Source: Flavobacteriaceae bacterium (GTDB taxonomy: Bacteria > Bacteroidota > Bacteroidia > Flavobacteriales > Flavobacteriaceae). Taken from it: 39,127 nucleotides of DNA. This document shows positions 20,001 to 27,446 of the stretch, one piece after another. The stretch is from contig PBNP01000014.1 in NCBI GenBank assembly GCA_002723295.1, positions 1-39,127 of the forward strand, read 5' to 3'. The translations under genes were made by a program, and so were the position numbers. A model generated the notes under the pieces. It saw only the letters and a program-made list of their open reading frames with translations. It searched no databases and was not told where the DNA came from. Numbering within the stretch: the first letter of the stretch is position 1; the number at the start of each line of letters is the position of its first letter.

Positions 20001-20356
20001 GAGCCCACCCATATAGTCAATGGATTATTTGGATCTATTGTTACACAACCAGTAGAATATGAGGTTTGATTATCAAATATTGGTTTCCAGGTAGTTCCAG
20101 CATTTTCCGTTTTCCATACTCCACCAGAACCCACAGCAACATACCATGTATTTTCATTTTCAGGATGAAAAGCAATATCAGCTATTCTTCCTGATAAAAA
20201 AGCGGGGCCAACATTTCTAAATTTAAAAGCCGATAAATCTAGCTTATTAGAAGTTTGTCCATTTATATTTTTTCTATTTTTCCTTTTTTGTGCATTTAAA
20301 CTTGTCAAAGAAATAATAAAAAACAAGCTTAAAACTATAACACCAATTCTTTTCAT
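17078..20356 (-). CDS. Secreted Asp-box/BNR beta-propeller protein (VPS10/sortilin-like, 'glycosyl hydrolase'-annotated family)
   Basis: A 1092-residue protein from the ATG at 20356, whose signal peptide reads MKRIGVIVLSLFFIISLTS and is cleaved near LNAQ; an ATG three codons earlier is possible. Residues ~45-740 carry at least nine Asp-box repeats of the form S-x-D-x-G-x-x-W, such as DSGKSWKNM, NGGKTWKRV, DGGDNWTKL, NRGDDWTAI, NGGENWTKI and DSGKEWHKL. This is the mark of sialidase- or sortilin-type propellers. The C-terminal ~350 residues have a beta domain (ARKGTQRIAWNLRHAS) and end in coiled helices rich in Asn and Lys. These proteins are common in marine Bacteroidota and are often called glycosyl hydrolases without proof. 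No catalytic residues can be named. Confidence 0.85.
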   Translation of the reverse strand: MKRIGVIVLSLFFIISLTSLNAQKRKNRKNINGQTSNKLDLSAFKFRNVGPAFLSGRIADIAFHPENENTWYVAVGSGGVWKTENAGTTWKPIFDNQTSYSTGCVTIDPNNPLTIWVGSGENVGGRHVAYGDGIYRSDDSGKSWKNMGLKKSEHISKIIVHPNDSDIVWVAAQGPLWNKGGERGLYKTKNGGKTWKRVLGDDKWTGATDIIIDPRDPQTLYAATWDRHRTVAALMGGGPGTAIYRSDDGGDNWTKLTNGIPKSNKGKIGLAISPQNPDVVYAAIELDRTTGGVFKSVDKGNSWKKMSNTVSGATGPHYYQELFASPHKFDRLYLMNNRVLTSEDGGKTFRQLKEDKKHGDNHVIVFKDDDPNYLMLGTDAGIYESFDLAETWRYFKNMPLTQFYKVAVNDYKPFYHIFGGTQDNGSAGGPSATDERQGISNKHWYKTLGADGHQSATDPEFNNIIYAETQQGGLHRIDLTTGDQVFIQPQPGIDDPFERYNWDAPILVSPHKPSRLYFASYRVWKSENRGDDWTAISGDLTRNEERITLPIMGRQQSWDNAWDVGAMSNYNTITSLSESPIKEGLIYAGTDDGFIQVTSNGGENWTKIPVTKLGLPPRTFINDIKADLFDENTVYVSLDNHKEGDFNPYLYKSADRGVTWTSIKGNLPGRTLIWRLVQDPVVKNLFFVATEFGVYTSLDSGKEWHKLSGIPNMGIRDLVIQKRENDLVAASFGRGFFVLDDYSALREMTSENLKKQAKLFKARPAKWFVPKSNVGNTGADYYFANNPTFGAVFTYHLNGDFTTAKQKRKKRESRLNKINANIPFPGWEALDKEKNTRPSLVWLNIKDSKGNVINNISQPARKGTQRIAWNLRHASTNPIDPDITSRGSNRGWRSWGGPMATPGKYSASLYLEKDGKFKLLDGPVDFDVNTIYDGVLQQNLGVDYDTYNSFRVKFSEFQNNLSLVNKTMSENSKMLKAYQMSSKKSLNEPGVLAKELLSANNELQTIQRQLQGSSSRSEIGERNPPSIQTHFRTAASGLRTTYGPTGLHKRSLDIAIKMLSDVEIKAMKMYNETLPSIKAKLNAINAPDVLRD

Positions 20357-20498
20357 ATTTAACATTTTATTTTTCTATGTTAAATAAATATATGCAAAAA
20401 TTATTTTTAATGGTTCATTATAAAAAAATGATAACACAAAATAATTTTATTTAAAAAAATAGATTTTTTTTAAATTGCAATCTTATTAATAAAATTAA

Positions 20499-21338
20499 AT
20501 GGAGTTAATTCTAGATTATTTTCAAAATATACCTACCACTCACAGAACTATACTTTTAGTTGGAGGTATTTCATTTTTTTGGATTTTGGAAGGCATATCT
20601 CCTTTATTTATATTTAATTATAAAAAATGGCTTCACGCTATTCCTAATTTTTTTTTCACACTGACAACGATTATAATTAATTTCTCTTTAGCATTTTTAT
20701 TATTAAATACATCTGACTGGGTTGTAAGCAATGAGATTGGTGTTTTATATTTTATAGATAACCTCCCTTTAATAATCAAAATATTTGTTGGTGTATTATT
20801 ACTTGATTTTTTTGGTGCGTTTTTAGCACATTATGTTGAGCACCGTTTTAATTTTCTTTGGATGATTCATTTAGTTCATCACTCAGACCACAAAGTTGAT
20901 ACAACAACTGGTAATCGTCATCATCCACTAGAAAGTTTAATTAGATTTTGTTTTACATTATTTGGAGTTATAATTGTTGGAGCACCTATAGGATATATAA
21001 TGTTATATCAGTCTTTATCTGTAATTTCAACTCAATTTACTCATGCAAATATTAGACTCAATAAAAAAGTTGACAAACTCATAAGTTATTTTTTTGTTTC
21101 TCCTGATATGCATAAAATTCATCACCATTATAGACTACCCTATACAGATGCTAATTATGGAAACATTTTTTCAATATGGGATAGAATTTTTGGAACTTAT
21201 ATGGATTTAGATAGAGAAAAGTTAATTTATGGTGTAGATGTTTTTCCAGACGAGAAAAAAAATAGCAATATTAAAGATCTTTTAAAACAACCTTTTCAAA
21301 AATATCAAAGGCCTACTCATGAGCCAAAAAAATATTAA
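20499..21338 (+). CDS. Sterol desaturase / fatty acid hydroxylase family membrane protein
   Basis: Di-iron membrane oxygenase of the fatty-acid hydroxylase superfamily; the substrate (carotenoid, fatty acid or sterol-like lipid) is not readable. Of its 279 residues, roughly 17-40, 50-70, 92-112 and 150-180 are membrane-spanning. The histidine boxes are complete: HYVEH (111-115), HLVHHSDH (124-131), NRHH (139-142), His182, and MHKIHHHY (204-211). The late segment NYGNIFSIWDRIFGTY is the usual family ending. It stands as a single gene, divergent from the propeller gene. Its stop overlaps the stop of hisS by 4 nt in the shared tetramer TTAA. Confidence 0.93.
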   Translation: MELILDYFQNIPTTHRTILLVGGISFFWILEGISPLFIFNYKKWLHAIPNFFFTLTTIIINFSLAFLLLNTSDWVVSNEIGVLYFIDNLPLIIKIFVGVLLLDFFGAFLAHYVEHRFNFLWMIHLVHHSDHKVDTTTGNRHHPLESLIRFCFTLFGVIIVGAPIGYIMLYQSLSVISTQFTHANIRLNKKVDKLISYFFVSPDMHKIHHHYRLPYTDANYGNIFSIWDRIFGTYMDLDREKLIYGVDVFPDEKKNSNIKDLLKQPFQKYQRPTHEPKKY

Positions 21339-22720
21339 AAGTGAGATATATCAACTAAAATTTTAAAAAGATTAGCAATGGGTTTAGATATTTGATTACC
21401 TGAGATCATGTCTTTTAAAACAAATTGATTCTTTTCAATCTCTTCATCTCCAATTATTACAACAAAAGGAATTTTTTTCTTGTTTGCATAACTCAATTGC
21501 TTTGATAATTTTACTTGTGAAGGGTATAGTTCAGAAACAATATTTTTTGATCGAAGCTTATCTAAACATTTGTAGGCTATTTCTGTACATTTGGAGTTGA
21601 AATTTAGAAAAAGAATTTTAGAGTTTTTACTAATATTCTCTGGAAAAAGATTAAGCTCATCTAAAACTAGAAATATACGGTCAAATCCAAATGAAAAACC
21701 GATACCGCTAGTTTTTTTCATTCCAAATGAACTTGTTAAATCATCATAACGCCCACCTCCTCCTATAGATCCAATTTTAAAGGAATCTGGCGGAAGAACT
21801 TCAATTATCATCCCTGTATAATAATTAAGACCTCTAGCTAAAGTGAGATCTAATGATAATTTGGTTGATTTTAAATTGTTTTTATCTATTATATTAAAAA
21901 TAAAACGTAAATCATCTACTCCTTTGATTTCTATTCCATTTTCATTAAAAATGGATTCTATTTTTTTTAAAACACCTAGAGCACTTCCCTTTAATCCAAT
22001 AATAGGTTTTATTTTATTTATAGCTTTTTCAGAAAACCCCTTATCTATTAATTCCTTTTCAACTCCCTTTAGTCCTACTTTATGATATTTATCAACCGCA
22101 ATAGTAAAATCAATTAAATTAGCCTCTTCACCCATAAGCTTACAAATACCTTCAATAATATTTCTATGATTAATTTTTATAGTTGCTCCTGTAAGCTTTA
22201 AATCATTAAAAACTCTATCACAAAGAGAAATCATTTCCACCTCCTGCCAAAGTGATTTATCTCCAACTATATCAGCATCACATTGACAAAATTCTTGAAA
22301 ACGGCCATATTGTGGTCTGTCTGCTCTCCAGACATTTTGTATTTGATATCTCCGATATGGAAAAATTAAATCATTTTGATGGGAAGAAACATATCTTGCA
22401 AATGGGACAGTTAAATCATATCGTAGAGCCTTTTCACTTAATGAATTTGAAAATTTTTTCAAATTATTATTCTTTAAAGACTTTAAGTCAGCTTTTTTGA
22501 GCTTCTCACCAGAATTTAATATTTTGAAAATAAGTCTATCCCCTTCCTCTCCATATTTTCCAGTAAGTGTGGAAGTTTTTTCAAATGATGGAGTCTCCAA
22601 AGGTTCAAAAGCAAAAGATTCAAAAGCATTTTTTAAAATTATTTTGAGATAATTCCGTTTGGCTAATTCTTTAGCTGAAAAGTCTCTGGTGCCTTTAGGA
22701 ATAGAAGGTTTTAATGACAT
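21335..22720 (-). CDS. hisS: Histidyl-tRNA synthetase
   Basis: Class II synthetase that charges tRNA-His. It begins MSLKPSIPKGTRDFSAKELA, the typical N-terminus. Motif 2 and the histidine-binding text read YRRYQIQNVWRADRPQYGRF and FCQCDADIVG; the histidine A motif reads LARGLNYYTG and is followed by GGGGRYDDL and motif 3 GIGFSFGFDRI. The C-terminal anticodon-binding domain starts about residue 365. At 461 residues it is longer than the E. coli enzyme (424). Part of the difference is a Lys/Asn-rich insertion around residues 70-95, which I believe is usual in this phylum. The 4-nt overlap with the convergent desaturase gene leaves no room for a terminator between them. Confidence 0.97.
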   Translation of the reverse strand: MSLKPSIPKGTRDFSAKELAKRNYLKIILKNAFESFAFEPLETPSFEKTSTLTGKYGEEGDRLIFKILNSGEKLKKADLKSLKNNNLKKFSNSLSEKALRYDLTVPFARYVSSHQNDLIFPYRRYQIQNVWRADRPQYGRFQEFCQCDADIVGDKSLWQEVEMISLCDRVFNDLKLTGATIKINHRNIIEGICKLMGEEANLIDFTIAVDKYHKVGLKGVEKELIDKGFSEKAINKIKPIIGLKGSALGVLKKIESIFNENGIEIKGVDDLRFIFNIIDKNNLKSTKLSLDLTLARGLNYYTGMIIEVLPPDSFKIGSIGGGGRYDDLTSSFGMKKTSGIGFSFGFDRIFLVLDELNLFPENISKNSKILFLNFNSKCTEIAYKCLDKLRSKNIVSELYPSQVKLSKQLSYANKKKIPFVVIIGDEEIEKNQFVLKDMISGNQISKPIANLFKILVDISHF

Positions 22721-22818
22721 AAATTTTTTATCTACTTAACAAATATCTTACATTTCACTTGATTTTAAAAGTCTTTCTTTCAATAAGGATACTTCATTAA
22801 TGGTATATAGTGATTTCA

Positions 22819-22826
22819 TATCTTTG
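22819..22826 (+). promoter_or_regulatory. Predicted -7 element upstream of the calcium-loop lipoprotein
   Basis: TATCTTTG matches TAnnTTTG perfectly and lies 46 nt before the TTG start at 22873. No upstream -33 box is clear. Confidence 0.45.
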
Positions 22827-22872
22827 AAAAAAATTAAATTAATCACCCTTAAAAAGATTTTATTTAAAGCAA

Positions 22873-23688
22873 TTGAAAGATAAATTATTACTCATTGTAT
22901 TATCAGTTTTTTTTTCTTGTAGCAATATAAGTGAAATAAACAAAAATATTTCATCTGGAAATGATCCAAATTTTAAAATTATTGCACATAATGATAAAGG
23001 TTTTGAATTAACAAACAGGAAAGTAGATGTGTTTGGAATTTCGATTTATGCCTACCAACAAGTTGAAGATACAAAGCTATTACATGCAGCAAATATAATG
23101 GCTCAATACTTAGATAATGACGAAGATGGGATTATAGACAACGAATTACTCATTTCATCTTTAATTTCAAATAACGCATCTCTTTTTATTTGGAAATATG
23201 AATCACAAATAAACCTTCATGCACAAGATTTAGGTGCTGATGAAACTATCCCAAAATGGCATCAAAATGGTAAAACAGGTCAATTTGATGCTTCAATAGA
23301 AGAAATATGGCATGTTATTACCCATTCAGGCTATGCAAATGCATATCCTACAATTTTTGGTGAAAATGAAGGGACTTTGTTAACAGATGCTATGGATATT
23401 GCTAGAGGAGGAAACTTTAAATCTGTTCCTGTCATTTATCCTAAAAATGCCTGGTATACTTATGATGATTTAACATGTGAATATGAGTGTATGGCTGCAG
23501 AATATTTTTACTGGGCAATGACATCAATTTTAGGTGCACAAGAAAACAGATTAAACGAAATATCTCAAGAGTGGGATTTAAATACAAGAACTCTTGTTAA
23601 AGAGAAAGACAGTTTAATTTATTCATTACTTACAGATCCCCAATATAAATTCCCATCAATTCTCCCAGATGGAACTTATCGTAGATAA
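22873..23688 (+). CDS. Unrecognised exported lipoprotein with a DxDxDG calcium loop and a histidine motif
   Basis: I do not recognise this 271-residue protein. It appears to start at TTG: no ATG or GTG lies between the upstream in-frame TAA (22840-22842) and the signal, and the next ATG is codon 76. The start MKDKLLLIVLSVFFSC gives a lipoprotein signal with Cys16. Residues 81-91, DNDEDGIIDNE, form a calcium loop of the DxDxDGxxD type. Further on are EEIWHVITHSGYANAYP (143-159), with Glu143/Glu144, His147 and His151 in a possible metal site, and TCEYECMAAEYFYW (201-214). The spacing does not match a peptidase family I can name, so catalysis is only a guess. It stands alone, convergent with the ribosomal protein operon 39 nt away. 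Confidence 0.8.
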   Translation: MKDKLLLIVLSVFFSCSNISEINKNISSGNDPNFKIIAHNDKGFELTNRKVDVFGISIYAYQQVEDTKLLHAANIMAQYLDNDEDGIIDNELLISSLISNNASLFIWKYESQINLHAQDLGADETIPKWHQNGKTGQFDASIEEIWHVITHSGYANAYPTIFGENEGTLLTDAMDIARGGNFKSVPVIYPKNAWYTYDDLTCEYECMAAEYFYWAMTSILGAQENRLNEISQEWDLNTRTLVKEKDSLIYSLLTDPQYKFPSILPDGTYRR

Positions 23689-23727
23689 CAATTTTATATA
23701 AATTTTAATTATATCCTAGTAGTCTAA

Positions 23728-24183
23728 TTATTTTTTTGAATCAGGTAATATTTCAAATGGAAACTGAATAGTTAAATCCCTATGTAGACGAATACTTGCT
23801 TCATATTTTCCCGTACGTTTAATTGTCTTTCCAGGAATGGAGATAAACTTTTTATCTACATTTTGACCACTAGATTCAATAGCTGATGATAAATCCTGAG
23901 CAGTAACAGAACCAAATAAGCGATCTCCAGTAGAAATTTTTGATGGAATCTTAATTTCTAATTTTAATAATTTTTTTGAAAAAGCAGTAGCTTCTTTAAT
24001 AAGTTTTTTTTCCTTGTGAGCACGTTGTTTCAAGTTTTCAGCAAGAATTTTTTTTGCTGATGATGTAGCTAAAATTGCCTTTCCTTGAGGAATCAAATAA
24101 TTTCTTGCAAATCCATTCTTAACCTTAATTATATCATCTTTAAAACCAAGATTTGCAATATCTTCTTTTAATATAATTTCCAT
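23728..24183 (-). CDS. rplI: Large-subunit ribosomal protein bL9
   Basis: Binds 23S rRNA near the L1 stalk base and helps keep the reading frame. The N-terminal domain reads MEIILKEDIANLGFKDDIIK with the conserved FARNYLIPQGKA at about residues 25-36. A long central helix rich in Lys and Ala follows, and the C-terminal domain has DRLFGSVTAQDLSSAI. The 151 residues are the usual length. It is the last gene of rpsF-rpsR-rplI, 10 nt after rpsR. In E. coli a priB gene is inserted in this operon; here it is absent. Confidence 0.98.
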   Translation of the reverse strand: MEIILKEDIANLGFKDDIIKVKNGFARNYLIPQGKAILATSSAKKILAENLKQRAHKEKKLIKEATAFSKKLLKLEIKIPSKISTGDRLFGSVTAQDLSSAIESSGQNVDKKFISIPGKTIKRTGKYEASIRLHRDLTIQFPFEILPDSKK

Positions 24184-24193
24184 ACCTTTTGAT

Positions 24194-24490
24194 TTATTTC
24201 AACATATCAGCCACATAAGGCATTAAAGCAAGATGACGAGCTCTTTTTATAGCAACAGAAACCTTACGTTGGTATTTTAAGGAGGTTCCTGTTAAACGTC
24301 TAGGTAAAATCTTACCTTGTTCATTAACAAACTTAAGTAAAAAGTCCGAATCCTTATAATCTACATACTTGATTCCAGATCTTTTAAAGCGACAATATTT
24401 TTTCTTGCTGGAAGTGTCAATATTCAAAGGTGTCAAATATCTTATTTCACCTTCTTTATTTCCAGTATTTTGTTCTTCTATCTTTGACAT
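24194..24490 (-). CDS. rpsR: Small-subunit ribosomal protein bS18
   Basis: Forms a pair with bS6 on the 30S platform. The conserved part reads [18 protein letters not shown] and later [20 protein letters not shown] with the closing [12 protein letters not shown]. At 98 residues it has an N-terminal extension of about 20 residues ([20 protein letters not shown]) compared with the E. coli protein of 75, which is common in Bacteroidota. It lies 3 nt after rpsF and 10 nt before rplI. Confidence 0.98.
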   Translation of the reverse strand: MSKIEEQNTGNKEGEIRYLTPLNIDTSSKKKYCRFKRSGIKYVDYKDSDFLLKFVNEQGKILPRRLTGTSLKYQRKVSVAIKRARHLALMPYVADMLK

Positions 24491-24493
24491 AAA

Positions 24494-24832
24494 TTAAGCT
24501 TTAACATTATTTCTTTTTCTTCTTTTCTCAGCCCATGCCAACGCATATTTATCAAGTTTTACAGTTAAGTATCTCATTATACGTTCATCACGACGAAAAG
24601 CCACCTCTAATTCATCAATAGTATCTCCAGAAGCAGTATACTCGAATAAATGATAAAAAGCACTTTTTTTATTTTGGATTGGATAAGCTAATTTTTTTAA
24701 GCCCCAATTTTCCTTGCTAGTTATACTTCCTCCTTTAGAAGTTAAAAATTTTTCATATTTGTTTACTGCTTCCTCTATCTGAGACTCAGATAGAACGGGA
24801 TTAAGAATGAAAACAGTTTCATAATTATTCAT
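24494..24832 (-). CDS. rpsF: Small-subunit ribosomal protein bS6
   Basis: Partner of bS18 on the 30S platform. I start it at the ATG at 24832, MNNYETVFILNPVLSESQIE, giving 112 residues, the usual length. The open frame continues up to a TTG at 24856, but that codon falls inside the predicted -7 promoter element and cannot be in the mRNA. Conserved text includes WGLKKLAYPIQNKKSAFYHL and FRRDERIMRYLTVKLD. It is first in an operon with rpsR and rplI, the normal order. Confidence 0.97.
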   Translation of the reverse strand: MNNYETVFILNPVLSESQIEEAVNKYEKFLTSKGGSITSKENWGLKKLAYPIQNKKSAFYHLFEYTASGDTIDELEVAFRRDERIMRYLTVKLDKYALAWAEKRRKRNNVKA

Positions 24833-24853
24833 ATAATTATTTATTTTAGTTTG

Positions 24854-24884
24854 CAAAAATACTAGAACTGAATCTTACCAGCAA
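24854..24884 (-). promoter_or_regulatory. Predicted promoter of rpsF-rpsR-rplI
   Basis: On the minus strand TTG (24884-24882), a 20-nt spacer, then TATTTTTG (24861-24854). Both boxes and the spacing fit the Bacteroidota consensus. Transcription would start near 24847, about 15 nt before the bS6 ATG. Confidence 0.65.
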
Positions 24885-24969
24885 GTCTTTGAGTTATTTA
24901 TTTCTAGTTAGAATTAATTTACTCTTTTTGAAAATTAATAGCATCTTGAATAAAAAAATAAAAATTAGT

Positions 24970-27420
24970 CTAATAAGGGTCTACATCTATACTAAGTTTT
25001 GTGCTTTTAAATTTAGCTATACTATCAAAGCTTTGTTTAGTTCTTCTTAATAATTTCTTGAAAAATAATCTTGAATTGATTGAATCTAGTTTTATTAATA
25101 TTTGCTTATGATAATAATTCCTAACTCTAGAAATAGGCGGGAAAACCGGACCTAGTATAGGTCCCTTAAAAGATTGGCTTAACACATTTAAAAACCAATC
25201 TGATGCTATATTAAGAGTCTCTATATTTCTGTTCTTTAATGTTATTCTAAGAAGTCTATTATATGGAGGATAAAAATGAATTTTTCTATCATTTAATTCA
25301 AATTTATTAAAGGAATCTACATCATTTTTAATTAAATACTTAATAACTGGATGATTTGGCTGATATGTTTGAATTAAAACTTTTCCTTGAGATTTTGATC
25401 TACCTGCTCGTCCAGAAACTTGGGTAAGCATTTGAAAACTTCTTTCATATGATCTAAAATCTGGAAAATTAATTAAACTATCAGCATTAATTACTCCAAC
25501 TAAATGCACATTTTCAAAATCTAAGCCCTTGATTATCATTTGTGTTCCAATTAAAATTTTTATTTGATTTGAAGAAAATGAATTAATAATTTTATCAAAA
25601 TCATATTTTCCTCTAGTACTGTCCCAATCCATCCTTGCAATTTGAGTTTGTGGAAAATATGTTTTTAATTGTTCCTCTATTTGTTGAGTGCCACTTCCTA
25701 TAGTTTTAATATTTGATGATCCACAGGAATGACAAACTATTGGTATTGGTATATTATATCCACAATAATGACACTGAAGCTTTTTACTATTCATATGATG
25801 AGTAAGAGACACATCACATTGAACACATTGTGGTACATGTCCACAGGTTATGCATTCTAGAACTGGAGCATAACCTCTTCTATTTTGAAAAAGTATTACT
25901 TGTTTCCCTTTATTTAAAGTATCAGAAATAGAATCAATAAGTTTTGTGGTGAAATTACCTTTAATTTGATTTTTCTTTATAGCTAACTTCAAATCGATTA
26001 TATCTATTTCAGGAAGTTTAATTCCACCATATCTTTCCTTAAGATTAACAACCTCATATTTTTTCTTTAAAACATTAAATACTGATTCTAAGCTAGGAGT
26101 TGCAGAACCCAAAATAACTTTGGCATTATTAATTTTTGCCAAATATATTGCAGCATCTCTTGCATGATATCTTGGAGCGGGATCAAACTGTTTATAAGAA
26201 AGCTCATGCTCCTCATCTACTATTATTAATTTAAGTTTATTGAATGGCAAGAAAAGTGATGATCTTGCACCAATTATAACTCTTGCATTTTTAAATCCTG
26301 AATATACATTTTTCCATACTTCTGTTCTTTCGTTTAAACTAAATTTAGAATGATAGACCTTTACTGAATTTCCAAAAAATACCTGAAATCTTGTGACCAT
26401 CTGAGATGTAATTGATATCTCTGGAAGCAAAAATAGAACTTGATTCCCTTTATCTATTATATCTTTTATATAAGTCATGTAAATAGCTGTTTTTCCAGAA
26501 GATGTTACACCTTGTAATAAAACAACATTGATTTTTCTTAATTTCTCTTTAATTAAGTTGTAAGCATTATCTTGAGCAACAGATAATTTTTGAAGATTTT
26601 TTTTGCTATTTTCAGAATATTTTATCCTATCAACAATAACTTTATCTTCTTCAATAATTGACTTTTTAATTAAAGCTTTTGCTATAGAATTATCACTTTT
26701 AGATTTATTAAAAATAGTTTTTGATTTAATCCATTTCCCTCCTTTTGGAGCTAAAGAAAGTAAGGTTAAAACAAATTCTAATTGCTTTGGTGAATTCTTT
26801 AAATTATCTATGTTTACTTTAAAGTCATCTGGATTAATAAATCTATTATTAATTCGAAATACTCTTTCAGTTTTTGGTTTGTATTTGTTTTTAAGTCTTT
26901 GCTCTAATATTACTGCTTTTATTTCAACCAATGGCTGAATTAATTTTATTGTATTTTTTTTTTCTGAAATTTTTTCTATATCCTTTAACTTAAGTGGAGA
27001 TTTTTCAAGAGCTTCATAAATTAAATATTCTTCATCAGATAATTTTTCTTTATCAACTTCAACTTCTTTATTTACAATAAAAGTAGTTTCACTCTCCAGA
27101 AGTAATGAGGCTGGTATAGAAGCTCTTAAAACTGAACCTATCGAACATTGATAATAATTGGAAATCCATTCCCAAAACTTAATCTGTTCAGGCTTAATGC
27201 TAGCATTATCATCTAAAATTGAGTTGATTGATTTTGAGTCATAAGTTTGAGGTGACAAATTATGCTTTCTAGCAACCACACCTGTATAAATTTTAGTTTT
27301 CCCAAAAGGAACAGCCACTCTAAAACCTGGCTTTAAAAATTCATATTCGTCTTCTTTAACCCTATAAGTAAAAGCCTTAGGTAAAGACAATGGCAAATAG
27401 ACATCGACAAAAAAATCCAT
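24970..27420 (-). CDS. priA: Primosomal helicase PriA
   Basis: 3'-5' helicase that recognises stalled forks and reloads the replicative helicase. I start it at the ATG at 27420 (MDFFVDVYLPLSLPKAFTYR), giving 816 residues; a TTG two codons upstream is less likely. The DNA-binding 3'BD domain is N-terminal. Walker A is GVTSSGKT, the DEAH-type box is VDEEHELSYKQ, and motif GSATPSLES follows. Two zinc sites are formed by four Cys pairs: CITC, CVQC, CHYC and CHSC. The helicase C domain shows ILIGTQMIIKGLDF and QVSGRAGRS. The length is above E. coli (732), through a looser region between the wing and helicase domains. The YihY-type gene lies 26 nt upstream, so they may be cotranscribed. Confidence 0.97.
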   Translation of the reverse strand: MDFFVDVYLPLSLPKAFTYRVKEDEYEFLKPGFRVAVPFGKTKIYTGVVARKHNLSPQTYDSKSINSILDDNASIKPEQIKFWEWISNYYQCSIGSVLRASIPASLLLESETTFIVNKEVEVDKEKLSDEEYLIYEALEKSPLKLKDIEKISEKKNTIKLIQPLVEIKAVILEQRLKNKYKPKTERVFRINNRFINPDDFKVNIDNLKNSPKQLEFVLTLLSLAPKGGKWIKSKTIFNKSKSDNSIAKALIKKSIIEEDKVIVDRIKYSENSKKNLQKLSVAQDNAYNLIKEKLRKINVVLLQGVTSSGKTAIYMTYIKDIIDKGNQVLFLLPEISITSQMVTRFQVFFGNSVKVYHSKFSLNERTEVWKNVYSGFKNARVIIGARSSLFLPFNKLKLIIVDEEHELSYKQFDPAPRYHARDAAIYLAKINNAKVILGSATPSLESVFNVLKKKYEVVNLKERYGGIKLPEIDIIDLKLAIKKNQIKGNFTTKLIDSISDTLNKGKQVILFQNRRGYAPVLECITCGHVPQCVQCDVSLTHHMNSKKLQCHYCGYNIPIPIVCHSCGSSNIKTIGSGTQQIEEQLKTYFPQTQIARMDWDSTRGKYDFDKIINSFSSNQIKILIGTQMIIKGLDFENVHLVGVINADSLINFPDFRSYERSFQMLTQVSGRAGRSKSQGKVLIQTYQPNHPVIKYLIKNDVDSFNKFELNDRKIHFYPPYNRLLRITLKNRNIETLNIASDWFLNVLSQSFKGPILGPVFPPISRVRNYYHKQILIKLDSINSRLFFKKLLRRTKQSFDSIAKFKSTKLSIDVDPY

Positions 27421-27446
27421 GCTCAAAACTAGGTAAACTTTATTTC

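Noticed and set aside
26603-26938. A 111-codon plus-strand open frame with hydrophobic sequence
   Set aside because: It is antisense to priA. The hydrophobic look is the expected mirror of Lys/Glu-rich AT-rich codons, not evidence of a membrane protein.
27424-27431. TAGTTTTG box on the minus strand just before priA
   Set aside because: It would leave almost no leader before the ATG at 27420, and the gene is 26 nt from a same-strand neighbour, so chance or cotranscription is more likely.
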